A DNA stretch of 64,000 nt from Acanthaster planci (Eukaryota; Echinodermata; Asteroidea; Valvatida; Acanthasteridae). The translations under genes and the position numbers were made by a program. The stretch spans positions 2,370,599 through 2,434,598 of the forward strand of contig NW_019091416.1 of the NCBI RefSeq assembly GCF_001949145.1. The letters are read 5' to 3'. Under the pieces are notes generated by a model, which searched no databases, had not been told where the DNA came from, and worked only from the letters and a program-made list of their open reading frames with translations. Below are positions 27,101 through 43,200 of this stretch, piece after piece. Numbering within the stretch: the stretch's first letter is position 1; every line of letters begins with the position of its first letter.

Positions 27101-27891
27101 AGTCGTCATCCTCGGGTTCTTCGCTCGGAGGAGCGTTGCCGGAGGCCGCAAACTTCACGGCAGCGCACAAGGGGGACAAGGGCTCCCTGAGCTCCTTGGC
27201 GATTCTAGAAGACGAGAGACAGGCGGACCTGGACGTGGAACCACGCAACAAAGAGGAGCCGGTCTACGTCAACATCGATACTATCCGGGAGAGAAGAAGA
27301 CAAAGCCAGTCGTCTGCTGGGAGCCTGAGGTTAATGAGGAGAGCTTCGTCATCCGCATCTACTGGCTCGGAACCTCCACTGGCTCCACCTAAATTGATGT
27401 CATCAGAGGAGCCTGTGGAAGTCGATTTGGACGCGGTCCACGATAACTGGCGGAAGAGCAACATCTCCCCGGAATTACCGAGCGACTATAGTGCTGACGG
27501 GAGTGCGGTAACCGATGCGAGAACGGAGGACCGGAGACGCGAAAGCGTGGCCGAGGCCGGCTGCGACGCCGGGCGATTGTTCAGTCACCGGGGTTCAATA
27601 GGTGGCGCTGTCGCCAAGCTTTCCGAGGCGGTTGCCGAAGAAGTCCAACACACGAGTGACGGCGCCGGTGAAATCGACGAGGGCGCTGCCGAAGACGGAA
27701 CGCCAGAGGAAGACTTCCCAGGAAGGGAATTGAGTCTTGTGGAGGAGGAAGTTGACGAAGAGGTTCAACCGCTGCTGGGCGTGGGCTCACCATCGTCAGC
27801 GAGTGAGAAATATGAAGGGTCCTCGGAAGAGGCCGGAGATGATCAAACTGCGAGTGACGGGTCACTAACCGAGAGGGAGAGTAGTGAATGA
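14948..27891 (+). CDS. Modular single-pass receptor: TSR x8, LamG-like x2, Ig, TM, long cytoplasmic tail (5' partial)
   Basis: Inferred exons: 14948-15175, 15767-15946, 16337-16509, 16870-gap, 17678-17854, 18043-18216, 18551-18724, 19062-19211, 19652-19822, 20236-20424, 20801-20971, 21453-21700, 22129-22318, 22633-22758, 23182-23432, 23796-24096, 25144-25292, 25765-25906, 26097-26214, 26505-27891. All outer junctions are GT-AG with matching phases, mostly 1-1 around domains. About 1,560 codons are visible. The first exon (signal peptide) is missing and a gap removes part of another exon. Domain order points to a cell-surface adhesion or guidance-type receptor. I do not recognise this exact architecture and assign no name. 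Codon use is uniformly GC-rich in the exons against AT-rich introns, supporting one gene. The weakest junction is the start of 16337-16509 (acceptor CTTGAG). Confidence 0.85.
15767..20971 (+). CDS. Receptor region: eight thrombospondin type-1 repeats, one per exon
   Basis: Eight phase 1-1 exons (15767, 17678, 18043, 18551, 19062, 19652, 20236 and 20801) each encode one TSR of about 50-63 residues with six cysteines. The tryptophan ladder for C-mannosylation is clear, for example WTAWSEW, WSEWSAW and WSEWTRW. Five of the eight fit the O-fucosylation site C-x-x-[ST]-C-x-x-G: CNTTCGDG, CSTTCNEG, CTVTCGEG, CTVTCAGG and CSRSCGEG. Repeats 2, 4 and 5 do not (CSSRCGTG, CTAICSKG, CSAPCDGG). TSR5 is the shortest and TSR7 the longest. 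The gap between repeats 1 and 2 could hide another. Confidence 0.93.
16337..16509 (+). CDS. Receptor exon: second copy of the cysteine module, first part
   Basis: Enters in phase 1 and leaves in phase 0 before GTACGT. It encodes a segment from HENLSFTEELPGSS to MVTPRDLA with two cysteines. The next exon opens at 16870 after a strong acceptor (CTCTTTCTCTCCACAG) with codons for Asp-Arg, then runs into the 365-base assembly gap at 16878-17242. The rest of this module, and possibly more, is hidden in the gap. Confidence 0.6.
16878..17242. other. Assembly gap (365 N)
   Basis: A run of unknown bases begins seven bases into the inferred receptor exon that opens at 16870, so some coding sequence is missing here. 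Sequence after the gap (17243-17677) shows no coding content. Confidence 0.99.
21453..22758 (+). CDS. Receptor region: first laminin-G-like module (three exons)
   Basis: Exons 21453-21700, 22129-22318 and 22633-22758 join in phases 0 and 1 to give about 188 residues. The sequence shows the LamG pattern. There is a strand with FIYMRFRPAAPSGLLAL, then VTVGLAGGHVRLY. The second exon has WNSVVVTISGGRTSVRLND and MYIGGALP, and the third the closing GFRGAFSALRVN. Such modules typically bind glycans or protein ligands. The donor after the third exon (GTCAGC) is weak but keeps phase. Confidence 0.85.
23182..24096 (+). CDS. Receptor region: second laminin-G-like module (two exons)
   Basis: Exons 23182-23432 and 23796-24096 join in phase 0 to give about 184 residues. 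The features repeat those of the first module: FSLKLTFRPDGPHGIILYV, then WAIVKFTLRGAEAEMRVNGG, then LRVNIGGVPLP and GLVGSVYEVTINGD. It is more divergent than the first. The split between the two halves falls at the same place (phase 0) as in module 1, which supports an internal duplication. Confidence 0.82.
24509..24760. mobile_element. MITE with GTACAC...GTGTAC ends and internal TAACACC words
   Basis: The left end GTACACCGCAAAAAACTGG (24509 on) matches the reverse complement of the right end CCACAGTTTTGCAGTGTAC (to 24760), then continues with GGTGTTAAA on both sides. The interior is filled with GGTGTTA/TAACACC motifs in both orientations. It lies in the intron between LamG module 2 and the Ig domain. 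No clear target duplication was seen. Confidence 0.65.
24761..24885. repeat. CGTCGTG/CACGACG-rich degenerate repeat
   Basis: Repeated words such as GCGTCGTGCGTCACG occur on both strands, flanking the adjacent MITE (a shorter patch CGACACGACGGCC lies at about 24488-24500). A similar CGACGCGACG-rich patch occurs at about 62297-62365. Probably part of a degenerate repeat family. Confidence 0.5.
25144..25906 (+). CDS. Receptor region: immunoglobulin-like domain (two exons)
   Basis: Exons 25144-25292 and 25765-25906 join in phase 0 to give about 97 residues. The core Ig pattern is present: first cysteine in SSVALHCNYANI, the tryptophan in VVTWLHGDG, then LNLHTLNSDDEGPYACMVW with the second cysteine. 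It precedes the membrane helix by about 15 residues, so it is the membrane-proximal domain. Confidence 0.85.
26097..26214 (+). CDS. Receptor exon: transmembrane helix
   Basis: This 118-base exon (phase 1 in, 2 out) encodes a hydrophobic helix with VIGNIALIVGFVIGILVLSC. It is followed by FRVCRRR, a basic stop-transfer sequence with cysteines that could be palmitoylated. Orientation by the positive-inside rule puts the TSR/LamG/Ig part outside. Confidence 0.9.
26505..27891 (+). CDS. Receptor exon: long acidic, disordered cytoplasmic tail
   Basis: A single terminal exon encodes about 460 residues rich in Ser, Glu, Asp and Lys, without a folded domain I can name. It starts with RYFFLDMIYQSTVFYFG just inside the membrane. 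A lysine-rich stretch follows (KRKRQDKLKKNTKGFIEKIK). Candidate docking sites are EEPVYVNIDTIRE (tyrosine followed by VNI, a Grb2-type SH2 pattern) and a proline patch PPLAPPKL. A related segment, EEPVEVDLDAVHDNW, lies about 50 residues later with Glu in place of the Tyr. The C-terminus is strongly acidic. A polyadenylation signal AATAAA is at 28286-28291. Confidence 0.88.
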
Positions 27892-30269
27892 AACGTGTTT
27901 TCCGATCATTGGCCCATTTGACAAATCTAGAGGTTAATACACTCATTGAAGGCGTTCCTGATGCAATAGTGCTGAAAATACCGCGTGGCGTTCCTGGAAA
28001 ATGAACACTGAAACCGTATTTCCTTTAAAATTTATAGCCATGGACCGAGGGAAATTAGCTTGCGCAGCATGAATAGCCAGACAGCAGCATCTTAAAGACA
28101 AGTTTAATAATGTTTTTATCGGTGTATATATAAAAAAAATCTTCATGCGTCTAAATGTTTGTGATTATATTTGTCCTGATTTGAAGTCTACCGCATATAT
28201 CTGTTGGCAGAACCTGATTCTTAGACGGTAGCTACAATTCTTGTTTTTGTTTCCGTATTCTACTTTTAATGCTTTACTCCTTTAAAATAAACAAACTGAA
28301 CCAAGGATATCTCAGTGAGGTTTTGATAATGAGCATGATTCCCAAACTTCGCTTTGAAATCGTTCTGATACGTTGTTTCTCGAGCTTATGCCAATTAAAA
28401 TGCTGTTTTATTAAACACAATCTTTAGGCCTGTCACAACTACCTCGATTACCAGCGATTACCGACTTATTTACTGCAACTTGTAATCGTTGACAAAGGTG
28501 TCGTGAGGAACCTCGTACTTTGACCCCGACGAGACTTTCGGCTTTTCCAAAAAGCAACCGCAGTAGATTAAATCAATGATACATGTAATTCGTCTCATGG
28601 GATTAACTTGGAGCTTTTTGTAACGTTGATTGAATGGGAAGGGGGAGGCTTCCATCACCCTCTACGCTTTTCAAAAATGCATTATACTCTGACACAAAGA
28701 ACTTTCGGTTTCTGGGAGAGCCGAAACTGTCCGGGAGTGATGCAAAAGAGGCGTCAATGAATTTACTACGTCATTACCAGTGACAGAAGTAATGCAATGG
28801 TTCAATGATTTTAGTGGTGTGCCGTAAAATTTATTGTCTCCCTGTGAAACATCTGAATGCTTTCTATGGGACTAGGCCTATAACCCATGTGAAAAGTACA
28901 TGTTGCAGAGAACGCAAAGCCGGATAAGACAACACATCTGTAATCCACTTCAATGAAATTCGTCCTTGCATGTTTGATCAGAATGCGTACATCACTTTCT
29001 GATTGTAAACTTGCCTGTTAGAATGATCTAAAGCAGGTGGCATAACTTTTCTTGTGCTCCTTTTAGGATTTAGGCATGTTTTACAAGCATTTACAAACTC
29101 ACCAGCAAACGAATTAGATTTAAGTTAGCGGTTGTTTTCATCGCAGGATTCTCTTGAGGAGAAACGGCGTCAAATGTTTTCGGTAAAGATCATAGCGCGA
29201 TCGATGATAGAGTGTACCGCACGTGCGAAATACCACTACCACTGCGTTTGCAAAAGTGTACAGTCATTTTATTGTGTTTCATTTCCACGAATTATTCAAC
29301 GTCTGAGCACTGGAATCGTGGTCACAGACTCTGCACTTCACACACCATGGAGCTTGGTCATTGTTCAAACTGGCCTCAAGCTGAGTGGATTAGCTCCGTC
29401 ACAACAATGCAGTTAGTACGGTTTGATGAAGTTATTTACTGGACAGCTTGAAACGTGGGGATGCATGGACCTCATTGCGTCATTATACTAACCTGAGCCT
29501 CTGGGTTTTGAAAACACTCTTGATGAATTAAAATTAGGACGAGAAAGGTCATACTGATCCATCAAAATACAACTTATGTTTCCATAGCTTCTGCAAAATC
29601 ACTGATCAAAGTCGAATGCCCCAAAACAATATCCATTGTTATATTTTTCCCTTGTTATTATGCATGTATATACATGTATTCAACAACCATCTTAATTTTG
29701 TCAATGATGTCACTTATCCGCAAATGTCATCCGGCATGTAATCAATTCATCTTCGAAACAAGGACGTTGCGGGCGATGAGCGTGACATTAAACTTTGCCC
29801 CCGTCAAATGACACATATTTTTGGGGTAGTGCAAACAACTTGGACATGTTTATTAGTCACGGAAACAGAGTAGGATCTTTACTCTTTGAGAAAAGAGGAC
29901 TTATAGAAACCACTGAAACTAGTGAAAACAAGACTTCCATGCAAAATAAATGTATTCCAAATTTAGGTAAAAATTATTGAAAATCACACATTTTCATAAA
30001 AAAAAATGTATACATTTTATATGCTAAATTATGCTTCCTGCCGTTATCAAATGTTTTCGTTATTGCACCCGCATTCGCGGAACTCATCGAATAATTTATT
30101 TCCGAGGAAACTAAGTTTGACATTTTTATAGATCAATCGGAAATCACAACATCTGCATGAAATGATGGCATTGCAACACACCTCCACAGCACATCTTACC
30201 GTATACCCTGCGTTAATTTCTAAAATATTCCCAGTGCAGTTAATTATTCACGACGTATTGTTATTATTC
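27892..30269. other. Receptor 3' UTR and intergenic flank
   Basis: The first 400 bases after the stop are a likely 3' UTR ending near AATAAA at 28286. The remainder to the FOXJ1 promoter has no recognisable exon. One TAGGCCTA is at 28873. Confidence 0.45.
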
Positions 30270-30591
30270 ATTACGCAGCGCAGCGCAAACAGCCATTGGC
30301 CAAAACAGCCAAAGGTCATTACTCGGATAGCGACGAGCCACCAATGACAGCGCGCACACCGTTGTTGATGTCGGTTTCCCTTGTTGCTACGTCGGGCTAT
30401 CCTCATTCATGCTGCAGTATATTCGGCGTTTACGCACATGTTATGGTTTAGAATCACGGCTGACAGCTGACGAAGAAAGAGCCCGCGTACCCACGCTATA
30501 TTTTACCTATAAGACAACAGTTTGGATTTAAAAAGATATTGGTCTAGTCTCTTAAAATCACATTACAAGAATTGCGTTTGTGCATGCGGAG
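30270..30591 (+). promoter_or_regulatory. FOXJ1: Probable FOXJ1 promoter and non-coding first exon
   Basis: The stretch is more GC-rich than its flanks. It holds CCAAT-type boxes in both orientations (GCCATTGGCC at about 30292; CCACCAATGAC at about 30339) and a TATA-like GCTATATTTTACC at about 30495. A strong donor GAG|GTGAGT at 30591/30592 can splice to the acceptor TTATAG at 31434, which opens the exon carrying the ATG. Placement of the transcription start is inference. Confidence 0.45.
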
Positions 30592-31466
30592 GTGAGTTGA
30601 TTCGCAAGTTGGCTAAGTCCAGTGGAAAACGCCTTTCTGGCTCTGCCACACACACCCTGTGGGGTGTCTGCCGGCGTCCGACGGCCCGTCTACACGGTCA
30701 TTTCACCGGTGTGTTTGGAGGTACGTGTAGTCCGCTCCGGAGTCAGAAGGTTTCTGAAGTTCTGCTTACTTCCGACGATTACATTGGCAACTTAAAGTCA
30801 CCAGGTATGAATGTGGTATATGTTGTGCCTAATGTTGTGCCTGACTTGTATCGGTATTTTCTAGCAAATAAGTTTACAACAGGCGGGAAATGTGAATAAG
30901 CGTCTGGTAATTTCTGTCGTTTTATTTAGTTTTTACTGCGTAACGTTAAGTGTGTGTACACCCGGGGCCGGTATCCGTATTTGCTCAGTGGTTTACAACC
31001 TGTTCGCGTTGTTGACATGCGGTGAGATAAGTGCCCCTGCGTCTTACCGTTACATTTGCAAATGAGATTACAATGTATTATTCTTTCCCATTCCTCAGGG
31101 CGAATTTACTTGTGCACTGCAACTATTTTTGGAATAGGCCTAACTTACAATGTACTCATTAGCATTTAAAAGTTAGGCCTATGCCTGTCACCGATTTTCT
31201 TGTGTCGTAAGCCTATTAAAAATAGCATTTTCAGCTGTTTGCCCGTGGCAGTTAATCAAGGAAGTAGCTTTTCAAAAATATTTATGCAGATTATGTCAGT
31301 GATTTTTCCCGTAATGTCAGTCTGATACTGTGCAGTCTTGTGGTGAAGTTACATTCAAGTCCTCCAAACATGCAAATTTCTCCAATCTAGTGATTTTTAA
31401 AAAATAAAAACTTGGTTATGTTATTTATTTATAGGAACCTGTCAGTTGGTCAGATAGTGAGGCCGT

Positions 31467-37252
<5,786 letters not shown>

Positions 37253-40200
37253 ACTTCTAGACCCTTATTCTAATTTACTGTAAGTGTACATATTCCAAAA
37301 GGGCACTCGATCTCTGCCATATGTCATCCCGTAACATGAAATAGTTCAAAGTTATTACAATAGTAAATCATGGGAAAAAGAAAGATCCATGTAAAACAAA
37401 TTTCTGTCCATGAGTTTGATCCTTGAAGTGCTATATTGTGAGCAAGAATCGATGCAGAATGTCTCAAATCATGTATATTCTTCTCTGCAAATGAATAATG
37501 TTGTCTTTAACCTGTTTAAACACAATAGACATTGTTACAGATGAATGCATACATGGCTGCCAACATGTGCCTTACAATCTTTTCATTTGATTTGATTTTG
37601 GATCATGAGTGAAAATTGTGTCGATGCATGTGTTCATGGGTTATATTAGATTTATCAGAGTTTTAAGTGGAACTTCTTCATGTGCAGTTTGGCCAGTTTT
37701 CAGTCTTCAATTTTTACTTTCAACTGAATAAGTACAATACCTGTGGCATGATTTCAGGGCATCTGGGGCACTGCAGGAGTAGCTTTTGTGTACCTGTCAC
37801 AGTGTACTCATACATGTACAGTGTAACTGTTGAGGTAGACTGGTGCCGCACAGGGAATTGCTTCATCCACAAATTCCTTATGTTTTCAGGTGAAAGGACA
37901 ATTTACACTTGGCAACAAACGAGAGTGACCCAAATAGGCTACCGATGAATTATTGATGATTGAAATTGTAATTTAAGTTGGATTTAAGCAGAGCTGGCTC
38001 TTGCTGTTTGCGGTGTTTTGTTGCACATAACCTGACATTTATTGTGCATTGCATATATTTATGCATGTAAATATTTTGTCTTGCCCGGTGCAAGCTCGGA
38101 CAGATCATGTCAGAGAATTTATGAAGTTATATTACCGCGTGTTTTCAGTACAGTTTGACCTGATTGTGTTCGCTATGTGTGACTTTTCCTCTTAATATTG
38201 AATAATTCTTTTTCTGAATAACACATTGTTATTGCAGCATCTTAATCATGATCCACAATTCTTGATGCTAACTGTAAAAACAATATTTACAGTGCGTCCA
38301 TGTCCATACAACATTCACAGCAACTGTATTTGATTTTTCATATTGCCGGGCCATTGACTTTTATCAGTAATTAAATATAGCTCTATGGGCATCACTGGAA
38401 AACATCATCCTGCTCATATTCTTAAAAGCAAAGGACTGTGAAGTTATGCTAACGCTTACGGTTGAAAGAGTTGGGTCGCACATTTTGCTAGTTTTCTTTG
38501 AAAATTGCAAAATACATGTACTTATATGTACTTGTGTACACATGTAATAATACACTTTATGAAAAGCTTGTGGAACAGGTTTCCTATTTGCTATCAATTA
38601 AACAATGGCCACCATACCGTTTGTTTACAATTTCACAATGAATTAGCAATGACACGATTCCGTCCAGGTGTTTTTTGTTTTTTGAGATACAAATGGCAGA
38701 TGGATTTACTTTATTTTTTATTGCATTCAGTTTGTCTCGGAAAGAAATTAAAAAAGAAACTTGCAATAATACTTGAGCTTTTGGACTGTTCTTGCTTCGT
38801 TTGTTCTGTTCTGTCATTCGTGTTACAGTTTACGTTGGGAAACGAAACGAGTACATGAAACTGTGTCCCTTCAGGATACGTGTTAAACTCCACCGATCCC
38901 AAATGTGACCATTGTGTCCAAGTAGGTCTGAATGGTAGCTGAGGTGCGTGTGAACAGAAATGGGATTGTCTGTTTATTTATTTTACATCTTTTGACATTA
39001 AAAGAGTAAATCAAACGAACAAGGGCTGTCAAGGACAAGCAAAAGTATAAAACTGTTATCTATGCGATGTGTTTGTCCGGACCCCTGTTCAAAAAAAGTA
39101 AAAAATTAAATAAATAAAAATAAAAACGATAAAATGTGATAAAAATTGGATATAAAATGGACACGCCCAATAGAATTAGTAAAGTACAAAAAATAAATAC
39201 ACAATCTGAAAAACGATACAAACAAGAACCAGGGGATAAAAAAACAAATTAAAAAGAACGAACGACAGAACAAAATGGATGGATCAAGCCGTGTTTGTTG
39301 GGGAGGATTGAATCCCTGTAATGAAAAGGAGAAAATAAAAGACCAAACCAGAAGCCAACAAATTACTTTTTTAATTGTAATGTAAATTTCTGGAATGGGA
39401 CCCAAAATAGCAATATAAAAGTACACGTCGACAACCCCACATTATTTTTATTTCCTCCATACCTTGTATAACCCTCTGTTTATTTGACGGAAAACCGTCT
39501 TCCCCACTACTTTTGAATGGAATTACATGTTTATTTAGACCAAAATCTTACAACTCTCAACCATGTGCACTGTACATGCACGACTGTCTTGTCTCCTCTC
39601 AAAATGGCCGTTTGATTTGCGGTAGGAAAGTACGTAATTGCCAATAGTCCTGGGCCGTTTGCCATGAATAAACAAGGTCTTTCTCCTATAATCCCCCGAA
39701 CACTGTGAATACCGTCCCTACCAGTTGCTGAGCTAATTGTTGACAACACGCATATAGCATACAAGTCAATTTTGTTATTTTGAAAAGTGCAGCTCCCCCG
39801 TGCGCTGTTAATTAAAATCTCATTAAAGCGTCTCATTTTGGACTCTGATTTAATTTGGCTTGGCCTTACTAAGAAAACTGTAATCGAAATAGAAGTCCCT
39901 AGAGCACACGCGCGCAAGCAACACTGTTTTCATAAGGGTGTCCTCCGCGTTCGGTTACGAAAGTTCACGTCGTCGTACGATCGGAGAAGTTTCCCGGCCA
40001 AATGCATTATCGCGGCTGGGGATAAACAGATGCTTCCGGTTAATTTTCTCAAGACTGAAGCATTCATTAACGAAAGAGAAAAAAATGAGGTGGAAGAACA
40101 GACGTTTACAAGCAACTATACGTGGGCCTAGTACATACCAGGAATCTACCAATCGACTCTTTTAACATTTGGGCAAAAGAGGCGAAGTCAAAGATCTGGA

Positions 40201-43200
40201 AATTTCAAGTATTTCTGTTCAGAACTACAAAATCACTGTACGAGAAAGGTGAAAAGTGCAGTGAATAACACTGAGAACTTACCTTTTAGCGGTTTTTGAC
40301 TTAAGCGAAGTTAACACAGACGAAAATCCCAGTACATATAATTAATATCCAGCTGCATGCGTTCCATCAGTTATCGTCTGCGTTGAGACAACTTTCGAAC
40401 TTGTGAAGCTGGTCGTCTGCTGAACTTCTCTAGCTTGATGAGCGTGGGATGCTTTCTAGGAAACAGACGGCAGAACCCGTAGCGATACAGCGGAAACGAA
40501 ATCTGAAGGAGGGTGTGGCTCCTATTGGTTAAAAGTTCCGGTTTCGTTCTCATAGCAGGTATCATAATACGATACTAGGCCCAAGAGGGGGGGGGGAGGT
40601 GACGGTGTAAAGACACCCCCCCATCAGCCGCAGATCCACTAATTCCTGAATATCATACTGTCACTAAAACAGAGCGGAAGACGATATTCAGCGTAAAGCT
40701 CGTCAGAATGTCAGAAACCCAGGCACTTGTGAACTTGAAACATGAACGTTCACGCCAGGTCCGCACAAACACGTTTTGCACCATGTGCGTGACGTATACA
40801 CCTCGATCGCTATTCTAAACTCGTTCTGATTTTCACCGAGGTACGAGCTTTTCATCAGATTAAAGATGAGAGGTAAAACAAGCTAATTGGACAGTTTCTT
40901 TGCTCTGTGGACTGTCAAATACTATGTCCCAAAAGAAACCTATTCCAGGCCAGTAATTATTCCGTCAGATCCCTTTCACTGTCAGGCAGTCTCTCGATCT
41001 AGCTCCCAGAAAAGCCTGCAGTGGGTCTACGTCATGAAGAAACTGGAGCTAGTGGTCTTACACACCCCACCAAAGGTAATCTGAACATCAACGAACAGGA
41101 TAGCAAAACGAGACCGAAATCACAAGTACATGTGCTTAAAAAATCTCTCTCTGAATTGCTTCTGAAAACGGACATGCAAAACAGTGTGCATTTGCATGAT
41201 TTTGAGAGAATACTGGAATTTAAGGCATGGATCTGTTCTACAAGAGTGGAGTCGTCACAGTTGTGCTTTTTTTAAATCGAGATTCTTAATCCATTGTGAA
41301 ATTCAAATTGCGTAACCATCTAACTATCCCGTCCGGTCTCGCAAAGTACAGTGAATGGAACGGGGTTTGAGAGCAGCCAGTGACCCGACTCAGTGCAACG
41401 CCCGCCACATCAGAAAGCTACAACCCCTCTGACATTTATACCCAGCAAGNNNNNNNNNNNNNNNNNNNNNNNNNNNNNNNNNNNNNNNNNNNNACATCCC
41501 CCCAAGATGTCTGAAAGGAATTCCCCAGATTCCTGCGAGACAATGACATACACAAAAGGGGGGGGGTTCTCTCCGTCTCATACCTTGCTGCACATGCTGA
41601 CATTTTGCTGACAAATTCAGGTTATGGTAAAAATCATCAGTTCCATTTCTTAGCACCTGATCAAATGTGATTGTTGGGACATCGATGACAATCAGACCAT
41701 CAGCATCTTAACAAGACTTAAAGTACAAACAAGGTATCTCGCGAATAAACACGACAGGAGCTTCGTCAAATAAAGCTACCAAGCTTCCGAATTTCATAAA
41801 TAGAAAAGGCCTATTCATCCAGGCGTCCATGCTCCAGGAGCGTGGAAGAAAAGAAAGTGAACGTGCAAACAAATACCGGGCCGGTGAGGGTTTGCCAATG
41901 AAGTGATGACGTGTTTTCGCCCCGGCGAGCAAACACTGAGACAATACAACCACGCACGCCTGATCAAATATTGCCCCCCTCAGACCGGCAATAGGGTTAG
42001 TCTTTGCTCATGCCATGGGTCAGTCACAGTTCAAACTCCATATGTACAGAGTGAGACGCTCCGGCTAGTTTAATCATAGATAGAGTCTCGCAAGCAGTTA
42101 CGACCTCTGTTACTCCGCATACAATCCCCCATGGAAATTTGCTATCACCAGTTCACTCCCAAAACACCCCCATTCCCCAAATCAATGTACTCCAAAAGGA
42201 AAACCCTTTCCATTTTTTGTCACCGCTGCATGTAAGATATATTGAAACGTACCCTGCTAAGACTACGCAAAGGATTATTGATCGGCCGAAGGCAAGGCCG
42301 AGCAGCAAACTCACCGCGGCCCAGACCACAGAAAGGGGAGTGATAGTCACATGACCAAGACAGAGAGGAAACGCAGGATGTATTTCACTCTTGAGTACTG
42401 CTCATGCAGCTGATGAGAAATAAAACACAGCCCTTCCATATTCACACTGATCATTTAAACAATTGCTTTTTCTAGAGCAAGACGACGAAAATGAAATAAA
42501 AAGGTGAAAATTTGGAATCATAAAGAGGCGGCTGGTACAAAATGCAATGGGACCGCGACAAATCAACACCAACAGGGAAGCGTCGACTCCGGCTGTCTGT
42601 GTGTGCCCCCGAGGCAAAAACAAATGCTGCAATGCAATGCTGCAATGGGAACAAATTCGATGGGGGGAAAATTATTTCTCACTACTCGGTACTGAATTTC
42701 CCAAGAAAAGAAACTGTCCCTAATGTGGGGCTGACCAGGGCACCCCGAATGGCATGGAATACTAGAAAAAGTTGTGAAAAGAAGTAGACCAGTTTGTAAA
42801 GAGCATCTATGATATACACACCTAGCAATGAACGAATTTGGCACAGAAGTCGAAACTCAAGATGTTACGTTTGGGACTGAACGACCGGGTAACCCCTCAG
42901 TGCTCGGATTAATTACTCATATTTGAAGATGAGTGTTACATTATTTTCCAGTGTAAAAAAGTCCTATTTTAGTGTTATTTGGCAAAGAGTGGGTTTCCTA
43001 ATAGGGCAAAAATATTGTACCGCTGCCAATTCATACACGCACGGGAACAGACACACGTCCGCACACCGGCGAAATGTTCACTTTGATACGAGATTAAATC
43101 CCGCTACTTTGGAAGCATCTACGATTCTTCAGTCACTCAGTGAGAGTGTGGTGTCTAAGCCATCTCACTGGAAAACGTCAAGTGACTTTCCGCAACATCC

